Notes under the pieces: model-generated
The model's database searches: none
What the model saw: only the letters and a program-made list of their open reading frames with translations
What the model was told of the DNA's origin: nothing
Part shown: one piece after another, positions 1 to 7,837 of the stretch
How the letters are laid out: each line of letters opens with the position of its first letter
Position numbering within the stretch: the first letter of the stretch is position 1
Program-made: the position numbers and the translations under genes
Source of the DNA: Methanolinea sp.
GTDB lineage: Archaea; Halobacteriota; Methanomicrobia; Methanomicrobiales; Methanospirillaceae
Length of the DNA: 64,000 nt
NCBI GenBank assembly: GCA_030019395.1
Contig: JASEES010000007.1
Location: forward strand, 1-64,000
Reading direction: 5' to 3'

Positions 1-542
1 ATTAAATCAATATTAATTCGATTCGGTTCTATACCACACCATTCTTTCTTAAAAAGGCCAAATTTTGTCAGGTATTTTGTTAAAGAACAATTCATAATAT
101 CGATAAAAATTATTTCATGAGAGATTCGAATAATCTCATTTATCGCTTTATCATGGTCAGGAAAATGGTGAAGAGCCATAAAAACTAGTCCTATGTCAAA
201 TGACTTGGTTTTTATAGGTAAATGTTCTGCATCACTACAAATCAAATCGAGATTGGAAATACTTTTTTGAATAATTCTTAATTTTGCACTCAATAATTGC
301 CCTTTGGCAATATCAATTAATACAACACTGGATGCCCCTTTATCGAGAAAAGACTCGGCTTCTTTTCCATGTCCCCCCCCGACATTAACAATCCTTTTCC
401 CTTTAATCATCCCTTGAACAACAGAATTATTACACAAATAGTCTTCCCAGATTGTTGAATACGTATAAAATTTCGTAATATGATCCTGGGGACCTTTCCA
501 TGACTTTGCTTCAATCTCTTTAATTCGTGATCCCTCATCCAT
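1..542 (-). CDS. SAM-dependent methyltransferase, class I (3' end cut off by the window)
   Basis: Reading the minus strand from an ATG at 542 gives an open frame of about 180 codons that runs off the window edge. The glycine-rich SAM-binding motif VNVGGGHG lies near residue 55, followed by an acidic residue in VLID, a DAEHLP segment and a post-motif SFDIGLVFMALHHFPDHD typical of Methyltransf_11-type enzymes. The start lies 2 bases after the stop of the upstream epimerase gene, so the two are probably co-translated. The DNA is visibly richer in A+T than everything downstream, with many AAA, ATT and AAT codons, which suggests recent transfer. Substrate unknown; the context suggests modification of a surface sugar. 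Confidence 0.85.
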   Translation of the reverse strand, partial: MDEGSRIKEIEAKSWKGPQDHITKFYTYSTIWEDYLCNNSVVQGMIKGKRIVNVGGGHGKEAESFLDKGASSVVLIDIAKGQLLSAKLRIIQKSISNLDLICSDAEHLPIKTKSFDIGLVFMALHHFPDHDKAINEIIRISHEIIFIDIMNCSLTKYLTKFGLFKKEWCGIEPNRINIDL

Positions 543-544
543 CG

Positions 545-1543
545 TCAGAATTCCGCACTCTTCGCGATGTTCTCCCAGTTCTCGACAAACCACCGGTGCG
601 TCTCCAGAAGACCTTCCTCAAACGTCGTCCTCGGGTTATACCCGATGACTCTCTGCCCCTTCGCGATGCAGGAGAGCAGGTGCGTCTTCTTGTCCCAGTC
701 ACGCCTTTCCCTGTAGACGATCCCGGCCCTGCTCCCCGTGAGTCGCAGCACGGAATTTGCCATGTCGATGACGCGGGTCTCGATGCCGGAACCAAGGTTG
801 ATGGCCTCGCCGACGGCCTCTTCCCGGACACCCATGGCAAGCAGGCCCTGGACGATGTCCCCCACGTAGGTCCAGTCACGGGTCTCGGTCCCATCACCGG
901 TAATCGGCAGGGGTTCGCCTTTCATGGCCCAGTAGAAGAAGTTGGGGATGACATTGCGGTACCTGCCCGGCACTTCACCGGGACCAAAGGAGTTGAAAAA
1001 CCGGGCGTTGACGATCGGGAGGTTGTAGAGGTTGTAGAAGTAGTTGGTGTAGAGCTCGCCGAGCAGCTTCGTGACCTGGTAGGGGGTGTGGAGCCGGATG
1101 GAAACGTCGTGCTCTTCGAACGGCATCTTCGAATCGAGACCGTAGACGCCGCACCCGGAAGAAGAGTACACGAACCGTTTCACCCCGACCATGTGGGCAT
1201 ACTGGAGAACCTTGAGGATCCCCATGCCGTTGACCATCAGGTCGGTCTCGGGGTTGTCGACAGAGTTCTGGTTTGCAAAGTGGGCAGCGAGGTGGAAGAC
1301 GTAGGCGGGCTTCTCCCGGAAGACCCGCTTGAGGGCTTCGTCGTCCAGGACGTCCCCCTTCACGAACGAGATGTTGGGGGCCTTCGGGATATTCCATTCG
1401 TATGACGAGCTGAGGTTATCGAGGATGATGACCTTCCTCGCACCGAGGGAGGAGAGGGCACGGCACAGGTTGCCCCCGATTGCCCCCGCCCCTCCTGTCA
1501 CCAGGATAGTGGCATCCCGGTAGAATTCTTCGAAAGATTCCAT
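545..1543 (-). CDS. NAD-dependent epimerase/dehydratase (extended SDR)
   Basis: A 332-residue extended short-chain dehydrogenase of the UDP-glucose 4-epimerase / dTDP-glucose 4,6-dehydratase superfamily. The Rossmann motif TGGAGAIGG is at about residues 16-24. Catalytic Ser residues sit in VYSSSG (about 125-130) and the Tyr/Lys pair in YQVTK (155-159). Such enzymes oxidise and re-reduce a nucleotide sugar during its interconversion. It is followed immediately by the methyltransferase at 542 and sits in a minus-strand run with a second SDR and a GT2 enzyme, which fits synthesis of an S-layer or N-glycan sugar. The exact substrate cannot be read from the sequence. Confidence 0.9.
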   Translation of the reverse strand: MESFEEFYRDATILVTGGAGAIGGNLCRALSSLGARKVIILDNLSSSYEWNIPKAPNISFVKGDVLDDEALKRVFREKPAYVFHLAAHFANQNSVDNPETDLMVNGMGILKVLQYAHMVGVKRFVYSSSGCGVYGLDSKMPFEEHDVSIRLHTPYQVTKLLGELYTNYFYNLYNLPIVNARFFNSFGPGEVPGRYRNVIPNFFYWAMKGEPLPITGDGTETRDWTYVGDIVQGLLAMGVREEAVGEAINLGSGIETRVIDMANSVLRLTGSRAGIVYRERRDWDKKTHLLSCIAKGQRVIGYNPRTTFEEGLLETHRWFVENWENIAKSAEF

Positions 1544-1942
1544 GGTTCTCTCACTCTTTCCCGTGATCCCTGCGACCGTGGGCAGGGCATTTTGCGTCGC
1601 ATCGCGTGGGGCCGTGGGAGATCCCCCTGCCGACTCCCCGGCACTGACTCATGCCCGTGGAGATAAGGGCGGGCAGTTCCCGTACCGCAGTAGCCCTGGA
1701 GACTCCCAGGACACCAACGCAGGTGGTTCTCGTGATGGTCCCGTGTTCTTTTAAAAGACATCATGGTTGCGCGTTGCCCCTGTCCGTGACACCGGTCAGG
1801 ATAGTCACCCGCGGGTACCGGAAAAAGCAGACACGCTCTCCATTGTCTGGTCCTCCTGCGAAAACGAAGGTTTGAACTCTGCCTGTCCAGTCTTCCCGCC
1901 CGGGATCACCTTGTCTGTGGCCGTGGCGATGGTCATCTCCTT
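1544..1942. other. Intergenic, no supported gene
   Basis: A 399-base gap between two same-strand SDR genes. Short frames exist on both strands, but none has a recognisable domain, a good ribosome binding site or convincing codon use. A TTTTAAAAG stretch near 1750-1758 could be a TATA-like element for the downstream gene, though it lies about 210 bases from that start codon. The gap may be the remnant of a lost gene. Confidence 0.5.
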
Positions 1943-2881
1943 TCAGTTCAGCCTGTAATACTCCTTCATCCACGCAACGGTCCTCCTGATCCCTTCTTCA
2001 GGGGGTACTTTCGGGTCATGCCCGAGGTCCCGGATGGCCCGTGAACAATCGATGGTCTTGACCTTCGTCGTGAAAGGCTCGGCCTCCTCGTAGGTGACGA
2101 GTGAATCGTCCCTCCCGGTTGCCGCGAGGATGAGGTCGGAATATTCCCTGATGTCCCTTTCCCACTCCGGCCGTCCCGCGACGTTGTAGACAGCTCCCGG
2201 GATGAAGTTGTCCACGATATTAGCCCACGTCCTGCAGGAATCCTCCACGTAATCGATAATCCGCCTGTGCCCCCGGAAAACGGTATAGGGTTTCCTGAAG
2301 AGAGCGTGGTAGATGAATTTTGGAATGAACCCCCGGTACGGGGTATAGTGCTCGTGGGGGCCGTAGCAGTTGACCGGGCGGACGCGGACGGTCTCGGTCC
2401 CAAACATCTTTGCCGAGTTCAGGCACATCAGTTCACCGGCCCATTTCGTAATGGCATAGTCGTTCATCTGGTAGGTATCCCCGATGGGATTTTTCTCCAT
2501 GACGTCCTCGGTCATGACCCCCTCGTAATCGCCGTACACCTCGGCACTGGAGAAAAAGATCATCCGGAACCTGAGTTTCTCCTGGAGCCGGATCATGTGT
2601 TTCGTGCCGATCACGTTGGTCTGCCAGAGGTTCTCGTAGTAGTCCTCGCCGTTCCAGCGTCCGTATTCGGCGGCGAGATGGTAGACGTAATCAAAAGAGT
2701 GTCTCTCGAAAATGCGTTCGACCTGGCGATAGCTCCTCACGTCGGCGCGGGCATAATTCTCGCGTTCGGTGTTGAAAAGGTCGATTGCGAAGACCTCGTG
2801 CCCCCGTGATTCAAGTTCGCGGACCAGGTTCGTCCCGATAAACCCTGCTCCGCCGGTAACGAGAATCCGTTTCGAACCCAT
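1943..2881 (-). CDS. NAD-dependent epimerase/dehydratase (extended SDR), second copy
   Basis: A 312-residue nucleotide-sugar SDR. The NAD-binding TGGAGFIG is at residues 9-16, the active-site Ser pair is in FFSSAEVYG (about 109-117) and the catalytic YAITK is at 142-146. The C-terminal half carries a substrate-binding pattern typical of the GDP-mannose dehydratase/epimerase group. It is only distantly similar to the SDR at 545-1543, so this is not a recent duplication. Its start lies 10 bases after the stop of the upstream GT2 gene, implying one transcript. Role inferred: making or epimerising a sugar for surface glycans. Confidence 0.9.
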   Translation of the reverse strand: MGSKRILVTGGAGFIGTNLVRELESRGHEVFAIDLFNTERENYARADVRSYRQVERIFERHSFDYVYHLAAEYGRWNGEDYYENLWQTNVIGTKHMIRLQEKLRFRMIFFSSAEVYGDYEGVMTEDVMEKNPIGDTYQMNDYAITKWAGELMCLNSAKMFGTETVRVRPVNCYGPHEHYTPYRGFIPKFIYHALFRKPYTVFRGHRRIIDYVEDSCRTWANIVDNFIPGAVYNVAGRPEWERDIREYSDLILAATGRDDSLVTYEEAEPFTTKVKTIDCSRAIRDLGHDPKVPPEEGIRRTVAWMKEYYRLN

Positions 2882-2891
2882 GGGTCCCCTG

Positions 2892-4034
2892 TCACGCCTT
2901 CCCCATCTTCACGACCTGCACCAGGCTGTTCAGTATCAGGCTCGTCGTCACCAGCAGCAGTCCCAGTATCAGCAGGGTAATCCCCCCCACAAAAATGATC
3001 GAATGAAATGCACCACCGGTGTACAGTTCCGTGACAGTATAGACCGACATTCCCGCCCCGATGAGCGTCATGATCGCCCCCGGTACCCCGAACGTGATCA
3101 GGGGTCTCCGGTATCCGACGATCCCGATGATGTGGCTGAGCACGTCCAGGCCATGGGCGAGGGGGTGCTTCTTGTGGCCGTTCGTGACGTCGTACGTGAT
3201 CCCGATGGGGACCTCCGAGATGGTCAGTCCCCTCCCGGCGAAGTGGGCGAGCATGTCGGACTCGATGTTGTAGCCCTCGGAGGAGAAATCGAGGTTGGCG
3301 AGGGCACGGCGGCCGAGCACGCGGAACCCCGACTGGGAGTCCGTGCAGGAGATGCCGGAGCCGACCTTCGTGGCGAGGTCGAGGGTCTTCTGGCCGAGGA
3401 CGCGGTATTTCGGGATCCGGTTCGTGCCGTTGAGGAAGCGTGAGCCGACGACCATGTCCGCTTTTCCGGCAAGGACGGGCCTTGCGAGTTCGGGGATCTC
3501 GGCAGGGTTGTGCTGGCCGTCGGCATCGAGCATGACGACAGCGAGGGGGCCGTAGTGCCTGGCACGGGCAAATCCCTTCATGAGGGCCTGGGCCTTGCCG
3601 AGGTTGAGGGGGTGCCGGAGGACTTCGGCTCCTGCGAGGGTGGCAACCCGAGCCGTCTTATCCGTGGAACCGTCGTCGACGACGATGACATGGTCGACGT
3701 ACTGGCGGGTCGCCAGCACGATGGTCCCGATGGTGAGCTCTTCGTTGTAGGCAGGGATGACAGCGATGATCCTTTTTGGCCGTTCTTCCGGTGCAGAAAG
3801 GTCTTCGGGTTCGGTATCCTCTCCATAGTCCGTCCCGGGATTGACCTTGAAGAGAAGCTGGTGAGGGGTTGGGCGGGGGGACTGCACGGATCGGGCCGCC
3901 CCCCTCGCCGTGTTCATGCCAAGCGTCTCCTCGAACTGGAAATAGTGGGCAAGCAGCGAGGAAATGGCGCTTTCTCCAAGGCGTATTTCGGGGTCTCCGG
4001 CGGTGGTATCGGGTCTCTCGTCGGGGTGCATCAT
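2892..4034 (-). CDS. Family 2 glycosyltransferase with C-terminal membrane anchor (dolichyl-phosphate sugar synthase type)
   Basis: A 380-residue GT-A enzyme. A poorly conserved, probably disordered N-terminus of about 85 residues precedes the catalytic domain, which contains VIPAYNEE, VVDDGSTDKT and MLDADGQHN (the DXD metal site). Two hydrophobic helices follow near the C-terminus (about 315-335 and 345-370), as in archaeal AglJ-like dolichol-phosphate glycosyltransferases that load a sugar onto the lipid carrier on the cytoplasmic face. The first ATG is kept because a GAGG-like site precedes it; an internal Met near residue 40 is an alternative. First recognised gene of the minus-strand glycan block. 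Confidence 0.88.
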   Translation of the reverse strand: MMHPDERPDTTAGDPEIRLGESAISSLLAHYFQFEETLGMNTARGAARSVQSPRPTPHQLLFKVNPGTDYGEDTEPEDLSAPEERPKRIIAVIPAYNEELTIGTIVLATRQYVDHVIVVDDGSTDKTARVATLAGAEVLRHPLNLGKAQALMKGFARARHYGPLAVVMLDADGQHNPAEIPELARPVLAGKADMVVGSRFLNGTNRIPKYRVLGQKTLDLATKVGSGISCTDSQSGFRVLGRRALANLDFSSEGYNIESDMLAHFAGRGLTISEVPIGITYDVTNGHKKHPLAHGLDVLSHIIGIVGYRRPLITFGVPGAIMTLIGAGMSVYTVTELYTGGAFHSIIFVGGITLLILGLLLVTTSLILNSLVQVVKMGKA

Positions 4035-4560
4035 CTCGTCCTCGGGGGCGGATTTCCGTGATCAGGATGATCAGGGTACCCGGATTTCCGATCCGCCCGA
4101 GTATATCCGGTATTCCGGACGATACGTATTTCAGTTATGAAATAAAAACCTTTCGGCGATTTTTGCGCAAAAATGGGGCTTTAGTGGTCAGGCACGGGGA
4201 TTGGGGGGAGATTCTCGGGGTTTTTGGGAGTGGATCTCCCGGGGGATCTCTTGTCCCACCACCCACCACAACCATGGCGACGGGTGAGCGTGTGCATCTC
4301 CCTGTCATGCAGGTACCGGCGGGGAATGCATGTATCCCGGATTGCCAGCCCGGAGTGATGGAGCACGGGGCCGGATAGCCGGGATTTCCCGCCATCTTGG
4401 CAGGGCAGGTGTCCCGGCCGACTGCTTCCCCGTTTTGCCAAAAAGTGCGGGGAATCCCGTGGGAGCCCGCGGGTCCCCCAAAAAAAGCAGCATCGCATTT
4501 TTCGCGGGTTCCCGGTTCAGGAAGCATGATGACGTGCTCACCTCCATAATTCTGCATTCC

Positions 4561-4800
4561 ATGGTCCGGGCAGAAGAATTCCTGGAGAAACATCCCGCAG
4601 GGGCCGGGGTTATCAGGGATATGCAGGACAGGGTATGCCATGCGATGCTCCCTGCCATCCGGTCGTCAATCGACATTGCGAGGGAAATCGCGGTCCTGAA
4701 GACGCCGCGACGGCCGGATACCTGCCGGGAGATTTTCCACATCCGGAAACCTGAAGGCAGGTACGTCCTTTTCTGGATCACCTGCGGTTCGGGGGGATAA
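4561..4800 (+). CDS. Hypothetical small protein, possibly a gene remnant
   Basis: A 79-codon frame from ATG 4561 to a TAA at 4798. The product is predicted largely helical in its first two thirds (start MVRAEEFLEKHP) and ends in a short hydrophobic segment, YVLFWITCG. The frame stays open upstream to about 4330, but that part looks random. I recognise no family. Third-position G+C is lower than in neighbouring genes. Its position just before the MntA/HepT module and repeat copy 1 would fit a decayed accessory gene. Evidence is weak. Confidence 0.25.
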   Translation: MVRAEEFLEKHPAGAGVIRDMQDRVCHAMLPAIRSSIDIAREIAVLKTPRRPDTCREIFHIRKPEGRYVLFWITCGSGG

Positions 4801-4918
4801 GAACCCGCTGACATTCCTGTCCTGCCTTCCATCCCCACCGGGATAGACCGATCGCTTCGCAAAGCCCGTGCACCGGTGGCGGTTTTTGGGAAAAATTTCG
4901 TACTAATGCCCGCATGGG

Positions 4919-4968
4919 GGATCAACCAGACCGGAACGGAAAAAAGGCCGGACAGCCTCACCCGCCCC
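4919..4968 (+). repeat. Direct repeat, copy 1 (upstream of MntA/HepT)
   Basis: A 50-base stretch beginning GGATCAACCAG and ending CCTCACCCGCCCC. It recurs at 6063-6113 in the same orientation with about three substitutions and one single-base gap. The two copies bracket the nucleotidyltransferase/HEPN gene pair. Confidence 0.85.
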
Positions 4969-5042
4969 ATCAAAAAAGCCGAAGAGGGAAAAGAGATAAC
5001 TATTGTCCGATAAAAACAAGAGGCTGAGAGGGGACGGACACG

Positions 5043-5429
5043 ATGGACCTGCAGGGGGAGGAGATCATTGCACGACTATCCGAAGTTCCGGGTTTCTCCA
5101 ACGTCCGGTTTATCCTCCTCTTCGGGTCGGTGGCAGAAGGAAGGGCCGGGCCGGGGTCTGATGTCGATATTGCCATTTTCTACGACGGGGACCAGGAGGA
5201 GGCATCCCTCTTTCGCTACAAGTGCCTGATCGCCCTCGGCAGCTCGCGGTATGACGTGACCATTTTTCAGCAACTGCCCCTGTACATCCGCATCCGTGCT
5301 CTCAGGGGGAAGATCCTCTATTGCCCGGACCTCTCCTTCCTCTATGACGTTGCGTATGAGACGATCCGGGACTACGATGCGTTCAAGCACCGGCTGGATG
5401 ACTACACCGGGGAGAAAGCAATCTCATGA
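5043..5429 (+). CDS. mntA: MntA-type nucleotidyltransferase antitoxin
   Basis: A 128-residue minimal nucleotidyltransferase. The diagnostic GS-X10-DXD signature is present as FGSVAEG...GSDVDIAIF (about residues 28-45), with a third acidic residue expected near YDVTIF. In characterised MntA-HepT pairs this enzyme silences the HEPN toxin by adding AMP to a tyrosine in its active-site motif. The HepT gene follows at once; the MntA stop overlaps an ATG (ATGA at 5426-5429). An A+T-rich stretch ending 'aagaggctgag' near 5010-5035 is the only promoter-like sequence before it. Functional pairing with HepT is inferred from order and family. Confidence 0.88.
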   Translation: MDLQGEEIIARLSEVPGFSNVRFILLFGSVAEGRAGPGSDVDIAIFYDGDQEEASLFRYKCLIALGSSRYDVTIFQQLPLYIRIRALRGKILYCPDLSFLYDVAYETIRDYDAFKHRLDDYTGEKAIS

Positions 5430-5507
5430 CGCCACGACCGCGACCATCCGTCCGCAAAGACCCGAATCCGCATTAAACTCGCAGAAATCAGGGACAGTAT
5501 CACGGTC

Positions 5508-5876
5508 GTGATGCGCCACATGCCCGCAACAGTGGACGAGTTCCTCGGGCTGGGCCTCGTGAAAGATGGGATTTATAAGAAGATCGAATATGCCATCGAA
5601 AATGTCCTTGATATCTGTGCAGTCGTGAATGCGGACCTGGTGCTCGGGGTGCCGGGCAACGACGAGGACATCCTGGACCACCTCGTGTCCCACCACGTCA
5701 TCTCGGCGGGTGTCGCAGAGAAAGTCAGGGGCATGAAAGCGTTCCGGAACATCATGGTCCACCGCTACGGGGCAATCAACGACCGGACTGCATACCGGCT
5801 CCTGGTGGATCACCTGGGGGATTTCGAGGCGTTCCAGGCAGAAATGGAGCTGTTTCTCCGTCGGGCTGAACCCTGA
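5508..5876 (+). CDS. hepT: HepT-like HEPN toxin (DUF86), apparent 5' frameshift
   Basis: A HEPN-family RNase toxin. The active motif R-X4-H-X-Y is intact as RNIMVHRY (about residues 80-87 counted from this GTG), preceded by the family hallmark GLVKDGIYKKIEYA. The annotated start is the first start codon in frame (GTG 5508, then ATG 5511). In the same frame upstream, 5463-5507 encodes RIRIKLAEIRDSITV, which matches the normal HepT N-terminus, yet this stretch has no start codon. The coupled ATG at 5426 lies in another frame and stops at 5474. A single-base indel around 5455-5466 would join the two. The protein is therefore either frameshifted, started internally, or affected by a sequencing error. 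Confidence 0.8.
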   Translation: MMRHMPATVDEFLGLGLVKDGIYKKIEYAIENVLDICAVVNADLVLGVPGNDEDILDHLVSHHVISAGVAEKVRGMKAFRNIMVHRYGAINDRTAYRLLVDHLGDFEAFQAEMELFLRRAEP

Positions 5877-5893
5877 AGGAGAGGGTTCCACGC

Positions 5894-5900
5894 TTTTTTT
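5894..5900 (+). terminator. Poly-T terminator after hepT
   Basis: Seven consecutive T residues about 18 bases after the hepT stop codon, the usual form of an archaeal intrinsic terminator. Confidence 0.5.
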
Positions 5901-6062
5901 CGCGGGAGAAAAAGGGGAGATCCTCGCGATCGCAGGAGGATTGGAGAACATGCGGGGACCTGTCCCCCCTCTCCCGGACGAGGATCACACTACCTCCCCC
6001 AAAGGGCGTGCCGGAGAAGGTTTCTCGCCGATCAATCGTGTATAAGCCGCTCTTTTGGTGTT

Positions 6063-6113
6063 GGATCAACCAGCCCGGGACGGGAAAAAAGGCCGGACAG
6101 CCTCACCCGCCCC
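6063..6113 (+). repeat. Direct repeat, copy 2 (downstream of MntA/HepT)
   Basis: A 51-base near copy of 4919-4968 in the same orientation, with the shared core AAAAAAGGCCGGACAGCC. The copies are about 1.14 kb apart and have no coding explanation. Confidence 0.85.
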
Positions 6114-6192
6114 GTTCTCGCGCGATAACGACGAAGGGACTATAACGCAAACGCACACGGCCCGCGGGAAAAAAAACCGGAGAGAAAAATTC

Positions 6193-7029
6193 TCATCCCC
6201 GCCGGCGGGAGGCGAGAACGGCAGGAACGAGGAAGGCGAGGGCAAGAGAGGCGGTGGCGAGCGGGCTTTTTGGGGCCTGCTCACCGGTGCCTGCGGGCGT
6301 CGCGTTCGCGGGAACGGGGGTCCCGGGCAGCCCGGCCGGCGTCTCTTCCGGTGCAGGTGTCTCACCGGGGGTAGGTGAGGATGCGGAGAGTCCGAGGTTC
6401 TCTGCCCGTACCTTTCCGTCCAGCGCAGCGGCAAGACCGGGGTGGATGACGAGCGCCCGATCGAAGGCGGCAGTTGCAGCAGCAGGGTCTCCGGCAGCAA
6501 GCAGGACTTCACCGCGGCTCACCCACGGGTCCGGGTCATCCGGCTTGATCTTTGCTGCCCGTTCAAACGACGAGAGGGCTTGTCCGAACATGCCGAGGGC
6601 CGTCTCGGTGCTCCCCTTCCCCATCCAGGCTGCAAAGGAGGCAGGATCGGCCGCGACCGTCCGGTTGTAGGCTGCAAGCGACTCGTTGTACATGCCCTTC
6701 TGGAAGAGGGACCGGGCCTCCAGGAGGAAAGATTCTGCAGACGCCCCCGACGACCCGGAGGGCTGGCTGTCGGACCCGCCGGAGCCGGAGCCACCGGACC
6801 CCGATCCTGCAGACGGGCCATCCGATGATCCTCCGCCGGAAGAAGGCCCGGTGTTCCCGCCCGGCGAACCTCCGCCGTCTGACGGACCCGTGGCAGGGCC
6901 CGTGTCGGGGGTGAAGGGATCGTAGAAGTCCGGGAGACCGCAGCCACAGTCATCGGCCGACACGATTATGCCCAAAAGAAGGAAAAGCGCAAGGGATACA
7001 ACCGCAAAGCAGGTGGATAACTGGTGCAT
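6193..7029 (-). CDS. Secreted or surface TPR-repeat protein with C-terminal membrane anchor
   Basis: Starting at ATG 7029 gives 278 residues. An N-terminal signal peptide (hydrophobic core FAVVSLALFLLLGIIVSA) is followed by a low-complexity Gly/Ser/Pro linker (about 45-85), then about three TPR units (about 95-195) with canonical features such as YNESLAAYNRTVAADP and ALSSFERAAKIKPDD. A Thr/Pro/Glu-rich stalk leads to a final hydrophobic helix ending in RRRG. This layout is that of a cell-surface protein held by a C-terminal helix, possibly processed by an archaeosortase, though no canonical sorting tripeptide is clear. The frame is open upstream to 7455, but the signal peptide fixes the start at 7029. 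Confidence 0.75.
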   Translation of the reverse strand: MHQLSTCFAVVSLALFLLLGIIVSADDCGCGLPDFYDPFTPDTGPATGPSDGGGSPGGNTGPSSGGGSSDGPSAGSGSGGSGSGGSDSQPSGSSGASAESFLLEARSLFQKGMYNESLAAYNRTVAADPASFAAWMGKGSTETALGMFGQALSSFERAAKIKPDDPDPWVSRGEVLLAAGDPAAATAAFDRALVIHPGLAAALDGKVRAENLGLSASSPTPGETPAPEETPAGLPGTPVPANATPAGTGEQAPKSPLATASLALAFLVPAVLASRRRG

Positions 7030-7435
7030 GGGAGAGTATGGAAGGGGAAAGGTAAAAAAAGCCTCCCCGTGAATCCCGGGGGGATGGTCTCCCCGGCGAA
7101 AAAAAGATCTGCACCGGAACCGTGTTTCATGCCCATCGGGCAGGAGAACAGCGGAAGGGGGAACGGGTGCCCCCGACAGGGTCCTTTCTGAGATTTTCGC
7201 CATGCGGGCAGGTGGAAAGAGAGGGACGGGTGCTTGTCCCGGCAGGAATCCTTTCTTCAGCGATGAGAGAGGGAAGCGGGTGACAAGAGGGGAAGGGGGA
7301 GCTGCCCCCGGGCCGCATGCACCGCCGGAATCCGGGCTCGCCCCGGTCCACGGGAAAAGACACACTCTCCTCTGGGACGAAACAGTCCGGAAAAAAAGCA
7401 GGGGAAGAAATCCCCCTTCACCGGGGGGGGAGCCG
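7030..7435. other. Intergenic, nothing recognised
   Basis: A 406-base gap between same-strand genes. Overlapping frames on both strands are G+C-driven and lack domains. No clear TATA box, repeat or RNA gene was found. Confidence 0.5.
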
Positions 7436-7834
7436 TCACGGGGTGTCGGGCGCAAACTTCGTCCCGTAGTGGATGACGCCGGACTCCCCGTCGGCAGAGA
7501 TCCGGCGGAATACCGGCCGGACCCGCATCCCGATCCGAACCTCGTCCGGGCTGCAGACGAGCTGGGCCGTCAGGCGGGGACCCTCGTCGAGCTCCACGAT
7601 GGCGAGTACGTAGGGAGTCATCTGCTCGAACTGCTCGCTCGCCGACCGGATGACCGTGTAGGTCACGACTTTTCCGAGGCCCGAGAACCTGTGCTGGCGG
7701 ATCTTCCCTGCCCTGCGGCAGTCGGGGCAGAGGTACCGGGGCGGGAAGAAGTACCGCCCGCACGTGGTACACTGCGTCCCGGCCAGGTTGTACCGCTGGG
7801 GAATCTTTCGCCAGAACCGTGCAACGGAGGACAT
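7436..7834 (-). CDS. DUF35 OB-fold/zinc-ribbon protein, scaffold of the thiolase/HMG-CoA synthase complex
   Basis: A 132-residue DUF35 protein. A rubredoxin-like zinc ribbon (CTTCGRYFFPPRYLCPDC, about residues 22-39) precedes an OB-fold with GKVVTYTVIR and LVELDEGPRL-type strands. In methanogenic archaea this protein bridges acetoacetyl-CoA thiolase and HMG-CoA synthase and shares their CoA site, so the endergonic thiolase reaction is pulled forward. It is the last gene of the operon, 3 bases after the thiolase stop, as expected for that complex. Confidence 0.9.
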   Translation of the reverse strand: MSSVARFWRKIPQRYNLAGTQCTTCGRYFFPPRYLCPDCRRAGKIRQHRFSGLGKVVTYTVIRSASEQFEQMTPYVLAIVELDEGPRLTAQLVCSPDEVRIGMRVRPVFRRISADGESGVIHYGTKFAPDTP

Positions 7835-7837
7835 GGC

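Larger units (their letters stand above)
4035..5042. other. Long intergenic region with one weak ORF and repeat copy 1
   Basis: About 1 kb with no confident gene. A TTTTTATTTC element near 4139-4148 (read on the minus strand) may be the promoter of the GT2 gene. A plus-strand frame at 4561-4800 and the first copy of a ~50-bp direct repeat (4919-4968) are listed separately. Longer minus-strand frames across 4135-4973 are rich in Pro, Gly and Cys and look non-coding. Confidence 0.5.
5877..6192. other. Intergenic between hepT and the TPR protein gene
   Basis: A 316-base region between convergent genes. It holds the poly-T after hepT and direct repeat copy 2 (6063-6113). A purine-rich A-tract stretch (about 6165-6190) just past the TPR gene stop could terminate its transcript on the minus strand. 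No supported coding sequence. Confidence 0.5.

Noticed and set aside
31-545. Continuation of the plus-strand frames near 527-1405 as genes
   Set aside because: They run opposite the SDR gene and show no motif; the minus-strand methyltransferase and SDR explain this DNA.
4135-4973. Overlapping minus-strand frames before the GT2 gene
   Set aside because: Pro/Gly/Cys/Arg-rich products without domains, and mutually overlapping; probably G+C-driven open frames in non-coding DNA.
7030-7455. N-terminal extension of the TPR protein
   Set aside because: A clear signal peptide begins at ATG 7029; the upstream frame is low-complexity and carries no homology.
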